DNA from: Tricholoma matsutake
Lineage: Eukaryota > Basidiomycota > Agaricomycetes > Agaricales > Tricholomataceae
Assembly: GCA_026075535.2 (NCBI GenBank)
Contig: AP026544.2
Location: forward strand, 9,858,001 to 9,922,000
Length of the DNA: 64,000 nucleotides
Direction of reading: 5' to 3'
The notes under the pieces are model-generated. The model was not told the DNA's origin, searched no databases, and saw only the letters and a program-made list of their open reading frames with translations. Positions 1-9,940 of the stretch are shown piece after piece. The position numbers and the translations under genes were made by a program. Position 1 is the first letter of the stretch; the number at the start of each line of letters is the position of its first letter.

Positions 1-1984
1 CAAATATCGTTTCTGGCAGCATTGTGACATCTTCATTATCGTTGTCTTCTTCCGGTATATGGTCTGCTCTCCATGATAGCGCATCGCTCTGTACCATCTG
101 AGATCCAGGTATGTGGACAAGTTGCAAGTCGAATTCCGATAGGAATAAGCTCCATCTTGCCTGTCGTCTGTTCAGTTTCTGTGCCATCTGGAAGTACGTT
201 AGGTTCTTGTGATCCGAGAGGATTACTACTGGGTGTTCTGAACCCAGCAAGTAGTGTCTCCAAGTTTCCAGCGATCGTACTATCGCCAGAAGTTCCCTGT
301 TGTATATCTCGTAGTTCCATTCCATTGGTGTCAGCGCATGCGATATGTATCTGCATGGATGCCAGTCTCCATTCATATCCCTTTGTCTCAGCACTCCTCC
401 AGTCGTGTGTTTTGAGGCGTCTGATTCGATTGTGAATGGCTTTGTTGGGTCTGGCATCAGCAGTACTGGTGCTTCTGCAAATTTCCTTTTCAGCGTCTGA
501 AAGGCCTGTTCGCATTTGGTTGTCCAGTTGAAGGTTTTGTCCTTCTTCATCAGCTCATTAAGCAGTCTGCTTGTCTCCGCAAAATGTCCGATGAATTTCC
601 TGTAGAAATTCCCAAACCCTAGGAAAGATCTGACCGCTTTTACGTTTGTCGGGGTTGGCCAATCCTGTATACCTGCCAACTTCGTGTTGTCCATGGAAAT
701 CTCGTTAGGTCGGATGATCAGACCCAAGAATTCCACTTCGTGGACGTCAAACTTGCATTTCTCTGGTTTCAGGTATAGGTTGTTCTCTGCCAGCCTTTGC
801 AGTACTCTCTTTGTCCTTTCCTGGTGTTTGTTCTGATCCTTGGAGAATATCAGGATGTTGTCCATGTAAATCACGAGCCATCCCTCTCTGATCATGTTGC
901 GGAATATCTTGTTCATCATTGCCTGGAAGGTTGCTGGTGAGTTGCATAATCCAAAGAACATCACCGTTGGCTCAAACAGCCCCCGATTTGTCTTGAAGGC
1001 TGCTTTCCATTGATCTCCATCTTTGATCCTGACGTTGTGATATCCCCATCGGATGTCCAATTTCGTAAACCATTTTGCCCCTCTTAGTTTGTACAACAGG
1101 TCTCCTACCAGTGGCAGTGGGTAGGTGTTCTTGATCGTTCCGTTATTCAAGTACCTGTAATCTTGGCAGGGTCATAGCACGTCTGAGTCCTTCTTCGCAA
1201 CGAAGAAGAATGGCGACGCCATGGGCGATTTTGATGGTCGGATGTATCCTTTCTGCAGGCTTTCATCTAGAAACTTGTCGAGTTTCTTCTGTTCTGCCGG
1301 CGACAACAGGTAAACCCTGCAATCCTTTGCTACAAAGTCTGGTTTTAGTTCGATCGTGTGGTCCCAGGGTCTTGATTCTGGGAATCGTTCCAATGCTTCC
1401 TTTTCGAATATCCGTCGATACTCCTTGTACTGTTTGGGGAGTAGTTCGTCTAGGGTCTTCTGTTTGGGGTCTCCTTCCTTCTTGTGTGTCAGGTGTTGAG
1501 AGACCGATGTCTTTGCCCTAATCCAGATGTTTTGTCCATAAGCATATCGCGGTGATCCTTTTGCCTTCACGATCCGAGAGATTTTCTTCGTTGTCTGAGA
1601 ATATCCATATCTTGGCTCGTCATATTCCTCTGTCAGCGGTGTCTTAGCTGGTTCAAATATTCCAACGACGGGTTCTCCTTGGATGTAGGTGACCAGTAGC
1701 TCGTCGTCTTCGATCCTTGGTTCGAGTGCCTCTTTCGGTTGTTCCGTTGCCTGTTCCGTTGCCTGTTCATGGTTTGCCTGTGCTGGGTTTTCCTTCCCAG
1801 TGTCTTCTTCGTCTTGCGGCCCAATGGGTTCCGCATTCTGAAGAGTCGTGATCGCGATCTCTTCATCGTCTATTTCTTCAATTGACGCCTTTCTTGTCTC
1901 AACGGGCATCTTGCTTCCTCTTGGTTCAGCATGGAGGGCTCCCCCCATTGATCTTGCCTTGGCGATGATTCTTCGGCAGTCCAT
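1..1984 (-). pseudogene. Reverse transcriptase-RNase H of gypsy element 1
   Basis: From 1984 the frame encodes an acidic linker, then the RT N-terminus ([32 protein letters not shown]), stops at TGA 1172-1174, and resumes in the same frame with [31 protein letters not shown] and [15 protein letters not shown]. The catalytic loop reads [10 protein letters not shown]: the second aspartate of the YxDD box is asparagine, which should abolish polymerase activity. RNase H follows ([40 protein letters not shown]) and the frame runs off the window at base 1. The nonsense codon sits where related elements have arginine before PCQDYR, consistent with CGA to TGA. Confidence 0.9.
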
Positions 1985-2260
1985 TCACCACTCTTCATTC
2001 GTTGGTTTCTCTTTCTTCGGGGTAATCTTTTCCCTCTGTTTCACGACTATTTGGGCCAATGCCAGTCGTCTTTCTTCTTTCTTGGCGGCCAGTTTCTCCA
2101 GTTCTCTGGTTGCCACCTTTTTCCATTGTGCTTGTTCTTCCTCAGCAGTCTTCTTCTTGAGGGCGAGCTTTTCTTGATCTCTAGCGATGATGCCTCGGCA
2201 CCATGCCTGTCGTTCTTCTTTTGTCATGTCAAGGGGGTTCTTCTTATTTTCAGTTCCCCT

Positions 2261-2779
2261 TCAGCGCCATGACAGGTGTTTGTCGTTGGTTTTCTTTGTC
2301 AGTACCCTACCAATAAGGGTTCTTCCTTTCCCATATGAGAACTCTGGGTAAGTCTCATCCTTTGTCCTGAACTGGAAGGTTCTGATCTTCCAGTCGATCA
2401 CTGGGTTGATCCTTCTGAGCCATGGCAGACCTAGGATTGATTCCTTTCCCAGTCCTGCAATCAGGAAGGTTGTTGGGAAAGTCCTTCCGTTGATCGTTAA
2501 GAGTCCTCTGGCACAGTGGGAGATTTCCCCTCTCTTGTTTGGGGTTCTGTCCACATTCTTGACTCTGATTACCCTTTCCAGGGGGCGCAATTCGAATCCA
2601 CTGCTTTCTGTGAATTCATGGCTCATGAATATCCCTCCCGCTCCTGAGTCGAGTAGGGCTTTAGTTTCGATGTCTTTTCCTCTGCCTGTCCCTGCCACTT
2701 TGACATCTAAGCGCATAGATTGATTTTTCAAAGTGGCCAGTAGTACAGAGCAGACGGAAAGTTCAGTGGTACCTGGCAT
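2261..2779 (-). pseudogene. Retroviral-type aspartic protease of gypsy element 1
   Basis: This 172-codon ORF contains LLDSGAGGIFMS, the D-S-G active-site motif of the single-domain retropepsin that works as a homodimer, and the later hydrophobic ILGLPWLRRINPVIDW that typifies the fungal gypsy protease C-terminus. In an active element it matures the Gag-Pol polyprotein. It lies between the nucleocapsid knuckle and a lysine/glutamate-rich linker (2227-1985) leading to RT. The linker is separated from RT by an in-frame TGA at 1985-1987. Confidence 0.8.
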
Positions 2780-2796
2780 CGAAGCAGGCCACCCCT

Positions 2797-3648
2797 TTAA
2801 AAACCCTCATCTCCGATGGCAGCGATGGCAGTCGCTTTCTCTTCTCCATCGAGTTCGTTCAAGATTGCTCGGATCTTTGAGTAGGCTTCTTTGCCTTTGT
2901 TCTTTGGGGATGGCCGGTCCTCGGTCCTTCTTTCCCCTTTCTTGTGTTTGGTTGCTCTGTGTCCGGGCTGGTGGCACACAAAGCACAATCCTTTCTTCAT
3001 GTGTTTGATCCTCTCCTGGTAGGAGAGGCGGTTGATCTTGAGTGGGGTTTCCTTTGCCTTAGAGGCCAGGAGCTTCTTTGTAAAAGCCTCCTGCAGCCTC
3101 CCCGTTATGGCTTTTGCTCTCTTCCACTATCCATCATACTTGGAGGCGGTGTTGATCATTCCTTCCAAGGTCGTAGGGATTGTTTCCATGTTGAAAACTC
3201 TTTCGAGGAGCTTGGGGTTCAGCCCATCCATGAAGAGTTTGATCAGGGCGGTGTCATCGTTGATTCCCGCCTTCTCTCACAGGATTCAGAACTGTGCAAT
3301 GTAGTCCTCCAGGTCCTGTCCCTGCTTCAATGTCTTCATCTCGGTTCTGGCCCTGCCAGCTTCGTCGATCGGCATGAATGCTGTCTTGAGCGCCGATTCA
3401 AAGGCTGACCAAGTTCCTAGGTCTTCCTTTTCTGCCCATGTCTGTGCCCAGGGTGCGGCGGTTCCTCCATTCATGAATGACAACGCGAAGATGATTTTCT
3501 TTTCATCTGTGTCATAGATTCCATGATTTACTCTCAGATAGAGTTTCACTTCTTGCAAGAACTTTGCAGTTCTCGCTCGGTCCCCTGTGAAGTCAGAGGG
3601 GGTTCGGATTCTAATCTCCTTGTTTGATGCGGTGGGTTCGGTAGACAT
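2797..3648 (-). pseudogene. gag of gypsy element 1, interrupted
   Basis: An ORF from 3648 to 3286 encodes the N-terminal capsid-like part (DFTGDRARTAKFLQEVKLYL, then PWAQTWAEKE and FMPIDEAGRA), ending at a stop after EDYIAQF. The protein continues in conserved sequence below that stop (FMDGLNPKLLERVFNMETIP) and reaches another stop before the nucleocapsid part at 3000-2797. The zinc knuckle reads CFVCHQPGHRATKH, so the last cysteine of CX2CX4HX4C is histidine. Gag would coat the retrotransposon RNA in cytoplasmic particles; this copy could not give a full-length product without readthrough. Confidence 0.8.
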
Positions 3649-3749
3649 GTTATCGGGGATGTTGTCGTTGGATAAGGAGAATGGGTCTCGTTCTGGGGTT
3701 TGTCTGAAAGATGTTGTGTCTGCACCTAGGTAGGTGGACTTCGTAGATT

Positions 3750-3759
3750 AGCTTGACCT
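3750..3759 (-). other. Self-priming primer-binding site of gypsy element 1
   Basis: Two bases inside the 5' LTR the minus strand reads AGGTCAAGCT (3759-3750), the exact reverse complement of AGCTTGACCT at 4104-4095 in the LTR. No match to a tRNA 3' end starting with TGG is visible here. This is the arrangement known from Tf1 of fission yeast, where the 5' end of the transcript folds back onto the primer-binding site and is cut to make its own primer. The assignment is by sequence complementarity only. Confidence 0.7.
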
Positions 3760-3761
3760 TT

Positions 3762-4433
3762 TGTTAAGACTATAGGTCCTTGACTCAGCCTCGGCTTTGT
3801 GTATCGCAGTTGGAGGCTTTCCAACTGTATTGGTATCGCACTAGGAGACTTTCCTAGTGTATTGGGCTTCCTGCCTTCACTTGGGTACTTCCTCAAGTAG
3901 TTATGGCTATCCGTACTCAGAGGCTTTCTGAGTAGACCATTCGTTCATGTATCACAGTTGGAGGCTTTCCAACTGTTGAGTTTGGGTTATCACAGCTAGG
4001 GGCTTCCTAAGCTGTCGAGTTTGAGTGTATCACAACTAAGGGACTTCCTTAGTTGTCGAGTGTTCAGGTTGAGTCTAAGACCATTGGTTGAATTAGGTCA
4101 AGCTGGAGAATACAGACAGTATTACTACAGCTTATATACGGTTCGAAGGTGTCTATTGTCCAATCAGATTGTAGGATTGTTATCAAGTATAAATAGAAAG
4201 AACAATAGAGAAGACAGGCCTCATGCATTGCATGAGGCGTCCGATGTCACGGACCTCATGTAAAGGGGCTGTCGTACCATGGTGCATGTGGGAGTGGTTT
4301 GGGGGCATGGAGTTGTCATGCGTCACGGCGTCTGCCATCGGAGGTGAGTTGAGTCGAATGGAAAAATTAAAGTACCCGGCCTTGCTGGCATACGTCTGGC
4401 CGTCGTGGGTTACGATAACAGAAAATCGTAACA
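3762..4433 (-). repeat. 5' LTR of gypsy element 1
   Basis: The 672-bp LTR starts TGTTACGATTTTC on the minus strand and ends CTTAACA, giving TG...CA ends with short inverted termini. It contains a series of small hairpins in which a seven- to nine-base word and its complement flank a short loop (for example AGTTGGAGGCTTTCCAACT near 3806 and 3956). The same LTR family recurs at 21720-22316 and, in this orientation, at 58644-59328. It also carries a CATGAGGC/GCATGAGGC inverted motif around 4220, shared by all three copies. Confidence 0.9.
4131..4138 (-). promoter_or_regulatory. TATA box of the gypsy-1 LTR
   Basis: On the minus strand TATATAAG lies 34 bases upstream of AGCTTGACCT (4104-4095). 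That spacing suits a transcription start at or next to AGCTTGACCT, which would be the 5' end of the R region. The same TATA box and spacing are kept in the solo LTR at 58644-59328. Confidence 0.6.
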
Positions 4434-5595
4434 ATGAATGTCACATAGGATGTCCTGCTCCTTGCCCTGGGGTGTGATGCCTTCCAGTGCCCATAGTGTT
4501 TGAAGGTCCAGTCTATAGGACCAAAAAAAAGACTGAAACTGGACTGAACTGGACTGATTAGGACTGGACCAGTGGTCTATTTATGGACCAGTCTTTTGCA
4601 GTCCAGTTGCAGGTCTTTCATTTTGAAAAATAATGTAGGACTGCAAAAAGACCGGTTTAAACCTGTTGCAACTGGTTAAACGTCATGTGCATTATATGAC
4701 CATGTAAACCTGATTATTCCCTTTAATTTGACCTTTGTTTCATCAAAAACAGTCAAGAATTGAGAAAGATATGATTAAATTCATTTTGGTACAAGTTTTT
4801 CTTTTTTGTTCAACTTGTATCAGAATCACTTTGATTCTAACTCACTCATATTTTGAGCATTTTGCTTCATTATATTTTTTGGATATGGAGATTTTATGTA
4901 GGTAAATATGCTCACCATCCATCAATGTAAGATATGCCTCACATAACTTATGGTTGTCACATTCCATTTTGCCTGCATCTTTAGCAGATGTAATTCAGTT
5001 TCAGTCATAGCTACATCAAATCTTCATTAAATTTGGATCAAAAGCCGGGTATTTACAAGCTCTATCATGTTAAATTATCCTCTCAAGGTTCCAAGTAGTG
5101 ATTGTTGAGATACAGATGGCTTATATTAGCATGACAAATTTTACATCAAAAAACTGATCTGAGCCAGTCTTTTTCTGGTCCATTAACTGAAAAAGACCGG
5201 TCCTAGGTGGTCCAGTTCAGTCCCCCCAATATCTGGGTTAGTCCTGGACTGGTTGAAGTTGTGGTTGCCCCATTTGGAAGTCAAAAAATTGGACTGGACC
5301 AGACTTTCAAACACTGAGTGCCCAAATGGTAAACAGGTCTGGCTGCAACAACACAATGTTTTGATTGTCATTGCTGCCATCCCCATGGTCTGTACATCAG
5401 GAGAGGACATCAGTCTTCCACATGCTGCAACCCAGATGATGGTGCAAGGAGAAGTTGAATCTGAATAGATACAGGGACCAACAAGCTTGACAACAGTTCA
5501 ATTTCTTGGCCATCATAAAGTACTCAAGATTCTTGTGATCCATCCAAATTTCCCCCTTGTGTTGTGCACCCTTGAGGAAGTGTCACCACTCCTCA
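4434..5595 (-). pseudogene. RNase H C-terminus and tether of gypsy element 2, split by a MITE
   Basis: From 5595 the minus strand reads VLEEWWHFLKGAQHKGEIW, then DHKNLEYFMMAKKLNCCQ, the RNase H segment with the DHKNL motif. It continues through FNFSLHHHLGCSMWK and NIVLLQPDLFTIWAL up to the MITE, and resumes beyond it at 4493 with WALEGITPQGKEQDILCDIH before gypsy element 1 begins at 4433. Family knowledge places this just upstream of the integrase zinc finger. The duplicated WAL comes from the 8-bp target duplication of the MITE. Confidence 0.75.
4494..5316. mobile_element. Non-autonomous hAT-type element (823 bp)
   Basis: The ends are inverted (TAGTGTTTGAAGGTC at the left; GACTTTCAAACACTG at the right) and the element is flanked by a perfect 8-bp duplication AGTGCCCA at 4486-4493 and 5317-5324. 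Eight-base target duplications and CAGTG-like termini are the hAT superfamily signature. The interior is AT-rich with no coding capacity, and both ends carry many GGACTGGACC/CCAGTC words. A shortened relative is present at about 24290-24662. It interrupts the tether of gypsy element 2. Confidence 0.85.
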
Positions 5596-5603
5596 AGCAC
5601 ATG

Positions 5604-6637
5604 TAGGGTGTAGCATGGGTCACACCATGGGTAAAATGTAACACACTGCACCTGCACCTGTCAACACCACACCCATTCTAACACTGCAACCGTGGTGACA
5701 GGTTTAACCCATGGTCTGTCATAAAACACTGCAGGTGTGACACCATAATTTTGACTACATTTTTGCCTTGTATTTAGACATTCTACACTGTTGAACATCC
5801 TGCATTTGTATCTTTACTAACTCAACTACACATTGTATACAATACTTGAGCAACAGACAATAAATCTTTGTACAGAGGGACTTATATTTGATTATTTTTG
5901 AAAAAAAAGACACCTCCACCACTCAAGAAGAGTGAGGGAGGGATTTGTGTATTTCATAATTCTATACAATACTAAATAATTAAAAAAAACACTGTCTCGC
6001 CTTGCAGCAAGATGGGGGGCAAGGAGAGGTCCTTCTCCTTCTTTGCAGTAGTGCCCCTGCCCCTTGTGGTCCTGGATCATCCTCCCTGTCCTCATCCTGT
6101 CCTTTCTCCCCATTTCCACCCCATGAGCAGTTGCTTGTGGCGGAGGTTGGAGGTGCTGTGGTGGTGATTGTGATGATGACCATGGTGGCCATGGTGGCTG
6201 GTGTTGGCATTGTTGTTGTTGTTGTCATGGTAGTCACATAATTGTGAGTTAAAACCTGTAAACAATGCAAATGAAGTTGGTTGAATAAAGAAAAGTAAGA
6301 TATGAACAAAGAAAAGCTTACCTAGGGCCCAAACAATGATCAAAGTCATTGAGGCCCATTTTGTATGCTTCATGTCACTAGAGTAGGACCTAACAAAACT
6401 GTTAGTTGTGAAATAAGAAAGTTGAAATACTTACAAATGATGATTTTGCCATCATTTCTTCTGATGATCGATGTCCAGCATCTTCTGCAGCCAATGACTT
6501 AAATAACCATTGATACCCATGACACTGCCAAAATGGGTATGGTATGTCACAGGTCCAGCATTTTGGCAACTGTACCCATACCCATCAAACCTGTGGGCCA
6601 TTTACTGTGGGTTTACCCATACCTGTGCTACACCCTA
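5604..6637. mobile_element. Non-autonomous hAT-like element, TAGGGTGTAGCA family (1.03 kb)
   Basis: Inverted ends TAGGGTGTAGCATGGGT and CTACACCCTA enclose 1034 bp. The flanking octamers AGCACATG (5596-5603) and AGTGCATG (6638-6645) differ by two transitions, so they look like an aged 8-bp duplication. It sits in the RNase H frame of gypsy element 2: the minus-strand protein runs EIHNKEMLVIMHAL up to the element and VLEEWWHFL after it. The interior has CCATGG-type repeats, a purine/pyrimidine-rich stretch (6040-6230) and one copy of the GAGCAGTTGC hairpin core (about 6120-6150). The long ORFs in it are low-complexity and not credible genes. Confidence 0.8.
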
Positions 6638-6645
6638 AGTGCATG

Positions 6646-7980
6646 CATTATCACCAACATCTCCTTGTTGTGGATCTCATAGTTTTGCTCTACAGCACTA
6701 AGGCTTTTGGAGTAGAATGCAACAGGATGTCACTTCTGTTCCTCTGGAGACTGCTGAGACAACACAGCACCTGTTGCAAAGTCAAAACTGTTGGCTTCTA
6801 CACAAAAAGGGTGCAAATTGTCAGCAAAGGTAAGAATGGAAGTGGAAGTGACCATCTCCTTAAGCTTTTTGAATGCCTCCTGTTGTGCATTATCCCACCT
6901 CCATGCCTCCTTTCCTGTCAAGTCAAACAGTGGTCATGCATGATGTGAGAAATCCTTGATAAAATGCCAATAGAAATTGATGAAGCCCAGGAAAGACTGC
7001 ACCTCTTTCTTGTTTGTGGGCATCAGCCAAGCCATGACCCCATTCACCTTGATAGGATCTATCTCCACCTGACCCTCCAAGATAATCAGGCTGAGGTACT
7101 CAATCTTAGTCTTCTCAAACTCACACTTGTCCTGATGAAGGTAGAGTTTGTACTGTTGAAGTCATTCTAGGATGAGGTACCCATGCGAGTGAAGATGAGG
7201 ATGTCATCAAGATAGATACAAACAATGCCTTTGAGGATGAGGTCATGGAAGATGTCATTCATCATGGTCTGAAAGGTGGCAGGACTATTAGTAAGGCCAA
7301 AGAACATGATGAGCGGGTCAAAAAGACCATGGTTGGTATGAAAGGCTGCCTTCCACTCATCTCCCTCCTTTATCCTCACATTATTGTAGTCCCAATGGAC
7401 ATTGAGCTTGTTGAAGTATCAGGCTCCATGGAGCTGGTTCACAAGTTTGGAGATGAGAGGTAATGGGTAGCAATTTTTGACTGTGATGTTATTGAGCCTT
7501 CTGTAGTCTTGAACCAGTTGAAGTGAGCCATCCTTCTTCTTGACAAAGAAAAAGGGAGAGGCCATGGGTGACTTTGATGGTCAAATACATCCAGAGGCCA
7601 GGTGCTCATCGATGAACTGGTCAAGCTGTCTCTGTTCTTCAAGAGAGAGGATAGACCTTGCAGGATGAAGGGGTTGCACTAGGGGTGAGTTTGATCATGT
7701 GATCCCATGGCTTGCACACAAGGAGAGAGTTGGATGATTCCTTGGAGAACACGTCCCCAAACTCATGAAGATGAGGAAGCAAGGAATGGGTAGAGGATTT
7801 AGCAGCATTGTTTTTGTGGAAGGCCTTAGCAAGGCAATGGGATATGTTTGATGTAGCACACACCTTGTGCCATGGACAAATCACAGTGTAGAAGATCCGA
7901 TCACCTTCCTCCACTTCCTCTGGCTCCTCCTCATTATCATCTGAGTCTGGCATCAGATCAGGAGCCCCTTCTAACTCCAC
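6646..7980 (-). pseudogene. Reverse transcriptase and start of RNase H of gypsy element 2
   Basis: From 7980 the minus strand encodes FGDVFSKESSNSLLVCKPWD and the start of RT, then in shifting frames [56 protein letters not shown] and the active site [12 protein letters not shown] at about 7200, where the YLDD box is intact. A stop follows at 7167. RNase H begins in 6921-6730 (FCVEANSFDFATGAVLSQQ) and leads into the 5604-6637 insertion. Premature stops and frame changes make it inactive. Confidence 0.85.
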
Positions 7981-8145
7981 TTCAGGTATAGGCAGGGGTC
8001 CAGCATGACACTTCTGAGTATGTCATATTGAGGCCCTTTGTCCATGATGTTCTTGTCTGGCTTCCATGAAACAAGTGTGACAGCAGGATGGACACTAGCT
8101 CATTGTAACCTCCCTGGTATGCCAGTTGACCTCTGAGTTATGGTC

Positions 8146-8691
8146 TCAAAGCCACAGATAGCCCAAAATTACCTTCTGCTTTCCCAATTGAGTGACAGCA
8201 CAAAGGGCATGCTTACTATGATCTTTGTAACAGAGGGCCAGGTCTACAACCTCTCGAATGGCACCAGCTTCATTTAGGGAGCCATCCACATTATAAACAG
8301 GTATCGGATGTGAGAGTGAGTGAGTATTCAGGTGATATTGTTGTGTGAGATGGGCATCAATGAAGAGACTGGTCGCACCAGAGTCCAGGAGCACAGAGAC
8401 ACTGAGTATCTGTCCAGTGTTGGTAGTCTGTAGTTTGATTGCTAGGTTCAAGGAATGTGTAGAGGGAGTGGATGCAACAATATATTTGTGTGGTAGTTTG
8501 CACTCCCATGATTTAATTTTGGGGCGTGGAGCAGAGGGAGAGGTGAGAAGAGCAGGTATGTCTTCAGCCAACTTTGAAGGGTCAGAGAGGGGAACAATCA
8601 TGGAAATAGATTCATTCTCTGGGGATTCAACTGACAAAACTTCAAAGTGGTTATGGACAGGCAGTGAGGGCATACAATCTACTTGCTGCAA
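8146..8691 (-). pseudogene. Aspartic protease region of gypsy element 2
   Basis: The 181-codon ORF carries VLLDSGATSLFIDAHL, the D-S-G-A active site of a retropepsin, followed by a beta-rich domain and KQKVILGYLWL at its end. Related elements have ILG(L/F)xWL here, so the aspartate-side core is conserved. It lies between the zinc-knuckle gag segment (8799-9149) and the RT segment. About 165 bp (7981-8145) between it and the RT ORF keep pol-like sequence in other frames. Confidence 0.75.
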
Positions 8692-8798
8692 ATAGAAAAA
8701 TCCTGCTCCTCTACAACTTCTGACTTGATCTCCTCTGCAACCTGATCCCTCACTTCCTCAACATCTACAAGTGCCAACAGGTCTTGGAGGAGTTCATC

Positions 8799-9895
8799 TC
8801 ACCCCTCAGGGGTGAGCATGTGAATATCCTGATGATGGGGACACACTCTGGCCCTGTACCCAGTTTCTCCACAGCAGTAGCAGAGATCCAATCTATGCAC
8901 ACAGCTGCAGGCTGCATCAACATCCATTGGTACAGGGACATTGATGGCTGGTGTGGGAGTCTGATGGACAGGAATGGGGTTATGGTGGGGAAGGGTTTGA
9001 TTGAAGGTGTAGGGCACATGAGTGGTAGTTGGAGCATGGAATGCAGCATTAAATGCTGCATTTGTGAGTCGGTTCTCATCACAGAGTGAAGCAGCTTCAT
9101 ACCACATAGATATCATTGTCTGCTGGGTGCCCTTCTTGCATCTGTGCAATCTGGTCCTGAATTTCTCGATTGAGGCCCCATCGGAACTTCACCACCACTG
9201 GTAGCCCACTCCCATATCCTGCCATGTCCATCAAATCCTTAAACTTGTCAATATAATCGTCCATGGGACAATGTGCCTGATGGTAAGAGGATGACTCGAG
9301 CCATGTCACTGCTCGGTGGCACTCATTGAGGGGACAAAAGTGGCATACAAACTCTGCTCAAAAGTCACCCCAAGTGGAGAAAGGTAGAGAACCAAGCTCT
9401 TTAGTTTGGTGCAGAATACAGTCCATATAGAGATAGGCATGTTCAGGTATGTGAAGGCCCAATAAATTTTTGCAGCATCATTGATGAATTGATGTGACTG
9501 GAGACTAATATACAACTCATAGGAATTAAGGAATGCATGCCCCTGTGCATGTGCACCATTAAATTCAGTGGGGGGAGATGGCTTGATCTGGGCATGCTCC
9601 TTAGTGGGTGTATTAGGTGGCACATTGTTGTTGCTATGGTGCTAGGGGGCACATTAGGCAAAAATGGCAGTGCACTAAAGGCAGGACTGTTGGAAACAGT
9701 GTGTAGGGAGTCTGTGGAGCTTTGGGAAGCATCATACACTCTGTACCTGCCTATCTTGGGCAGTGCATTCATGATTTCGGGCCTTAGGAGAGAGTTTTCT
9801 ACTATAAGGGCAACCTCAGCCTCTAGCAAAGGGAAATCTGAAGAGAAAACTCTGAGGACCCCTTTGCCAATGCCCAGTATATGTGAAGACTGCAA
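8799..9895 (-). pseudogene. gag of gypsy element 2, frameshifted
   Basis: Four overlapping ORFs give one gag in pieces: an N-terminal part (9895-9640: RPEIMNALPKIGRYRVYDAS), a capsid part (9623-9306: PPTEFNGAHAQGHAFLNSYE, then IYWAFTYLNMPISIW), a second capsid part (9309-9097: SYHQAHCPMDDYIDKFKDLM, VVVKFRWGLNREIQDQIAQM) and a nucleocapsid (9149-8799). The knuckle reads CYCCGETGYRARVC: tyrosine replaces the zinc-binding histidine. The first 35 bases of another copy of this gag occur at 63966-64000. Confidence 0.75.
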
Positions 9896-9940
9896 AAATC
9901 AAATAATAGTCTAAAAATAGAAAAGGCAGAGATAGGCAGA

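Larger units (their letters stand above)
1..4433 (-). mobile_element. Ty3/gypsy retrotransposon 1, Tf1/sushi-like, partial
   Basis: Reading on the minus strand there is a 5' LTR (3762-4433), a self-priming site, gag, a zinc knuckle, an aspartic protease, reverse transcriptase and RNase H, running off the left edge before integrase and the 3' LTR. The order gag-PR-RT-RH is the Ty3/gypsy order. The element interrupts the pol frame of gypsy element 2, whose sequence resumes at 4434, so it is the younger of the two. Its 5-bp target duplication should start with the bases at 4434-4438, but the partner copy is outside the window. Several in-frame stops and an altered RT active site show that this copy is dead. 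Confidence 0.9.
4434..9932 (-). mobile_element. Ty3/gypsy retrotransposon 2, older host of nested insertions
   Basis: On the minus strand gag (from about 9.9 kb), protease, RT, RNase H and the start of the RH-integrase tether appear in order, all frame-broken. The element is split by a hAT-like element at 5604-6637 (inside RNase H), a hAT-type MITE at 4494-5316 (in the tether) and gypsy element 1 at 4433 and below. Removing these pieces gives a continuous conserved peptide across each junction, which supports one original element. No LTR of element 2 can be identified with confidence; a third hAT-like element (9941-11405) lies just upstream of gag. Confidence 0.85.

Noticed and set aside
6002..6373. 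Histidine- or threonine-rich ORFs
   Set aside because: They come from CCACCA/CATGGT repeats inside a non-autonomous hAT-like element.
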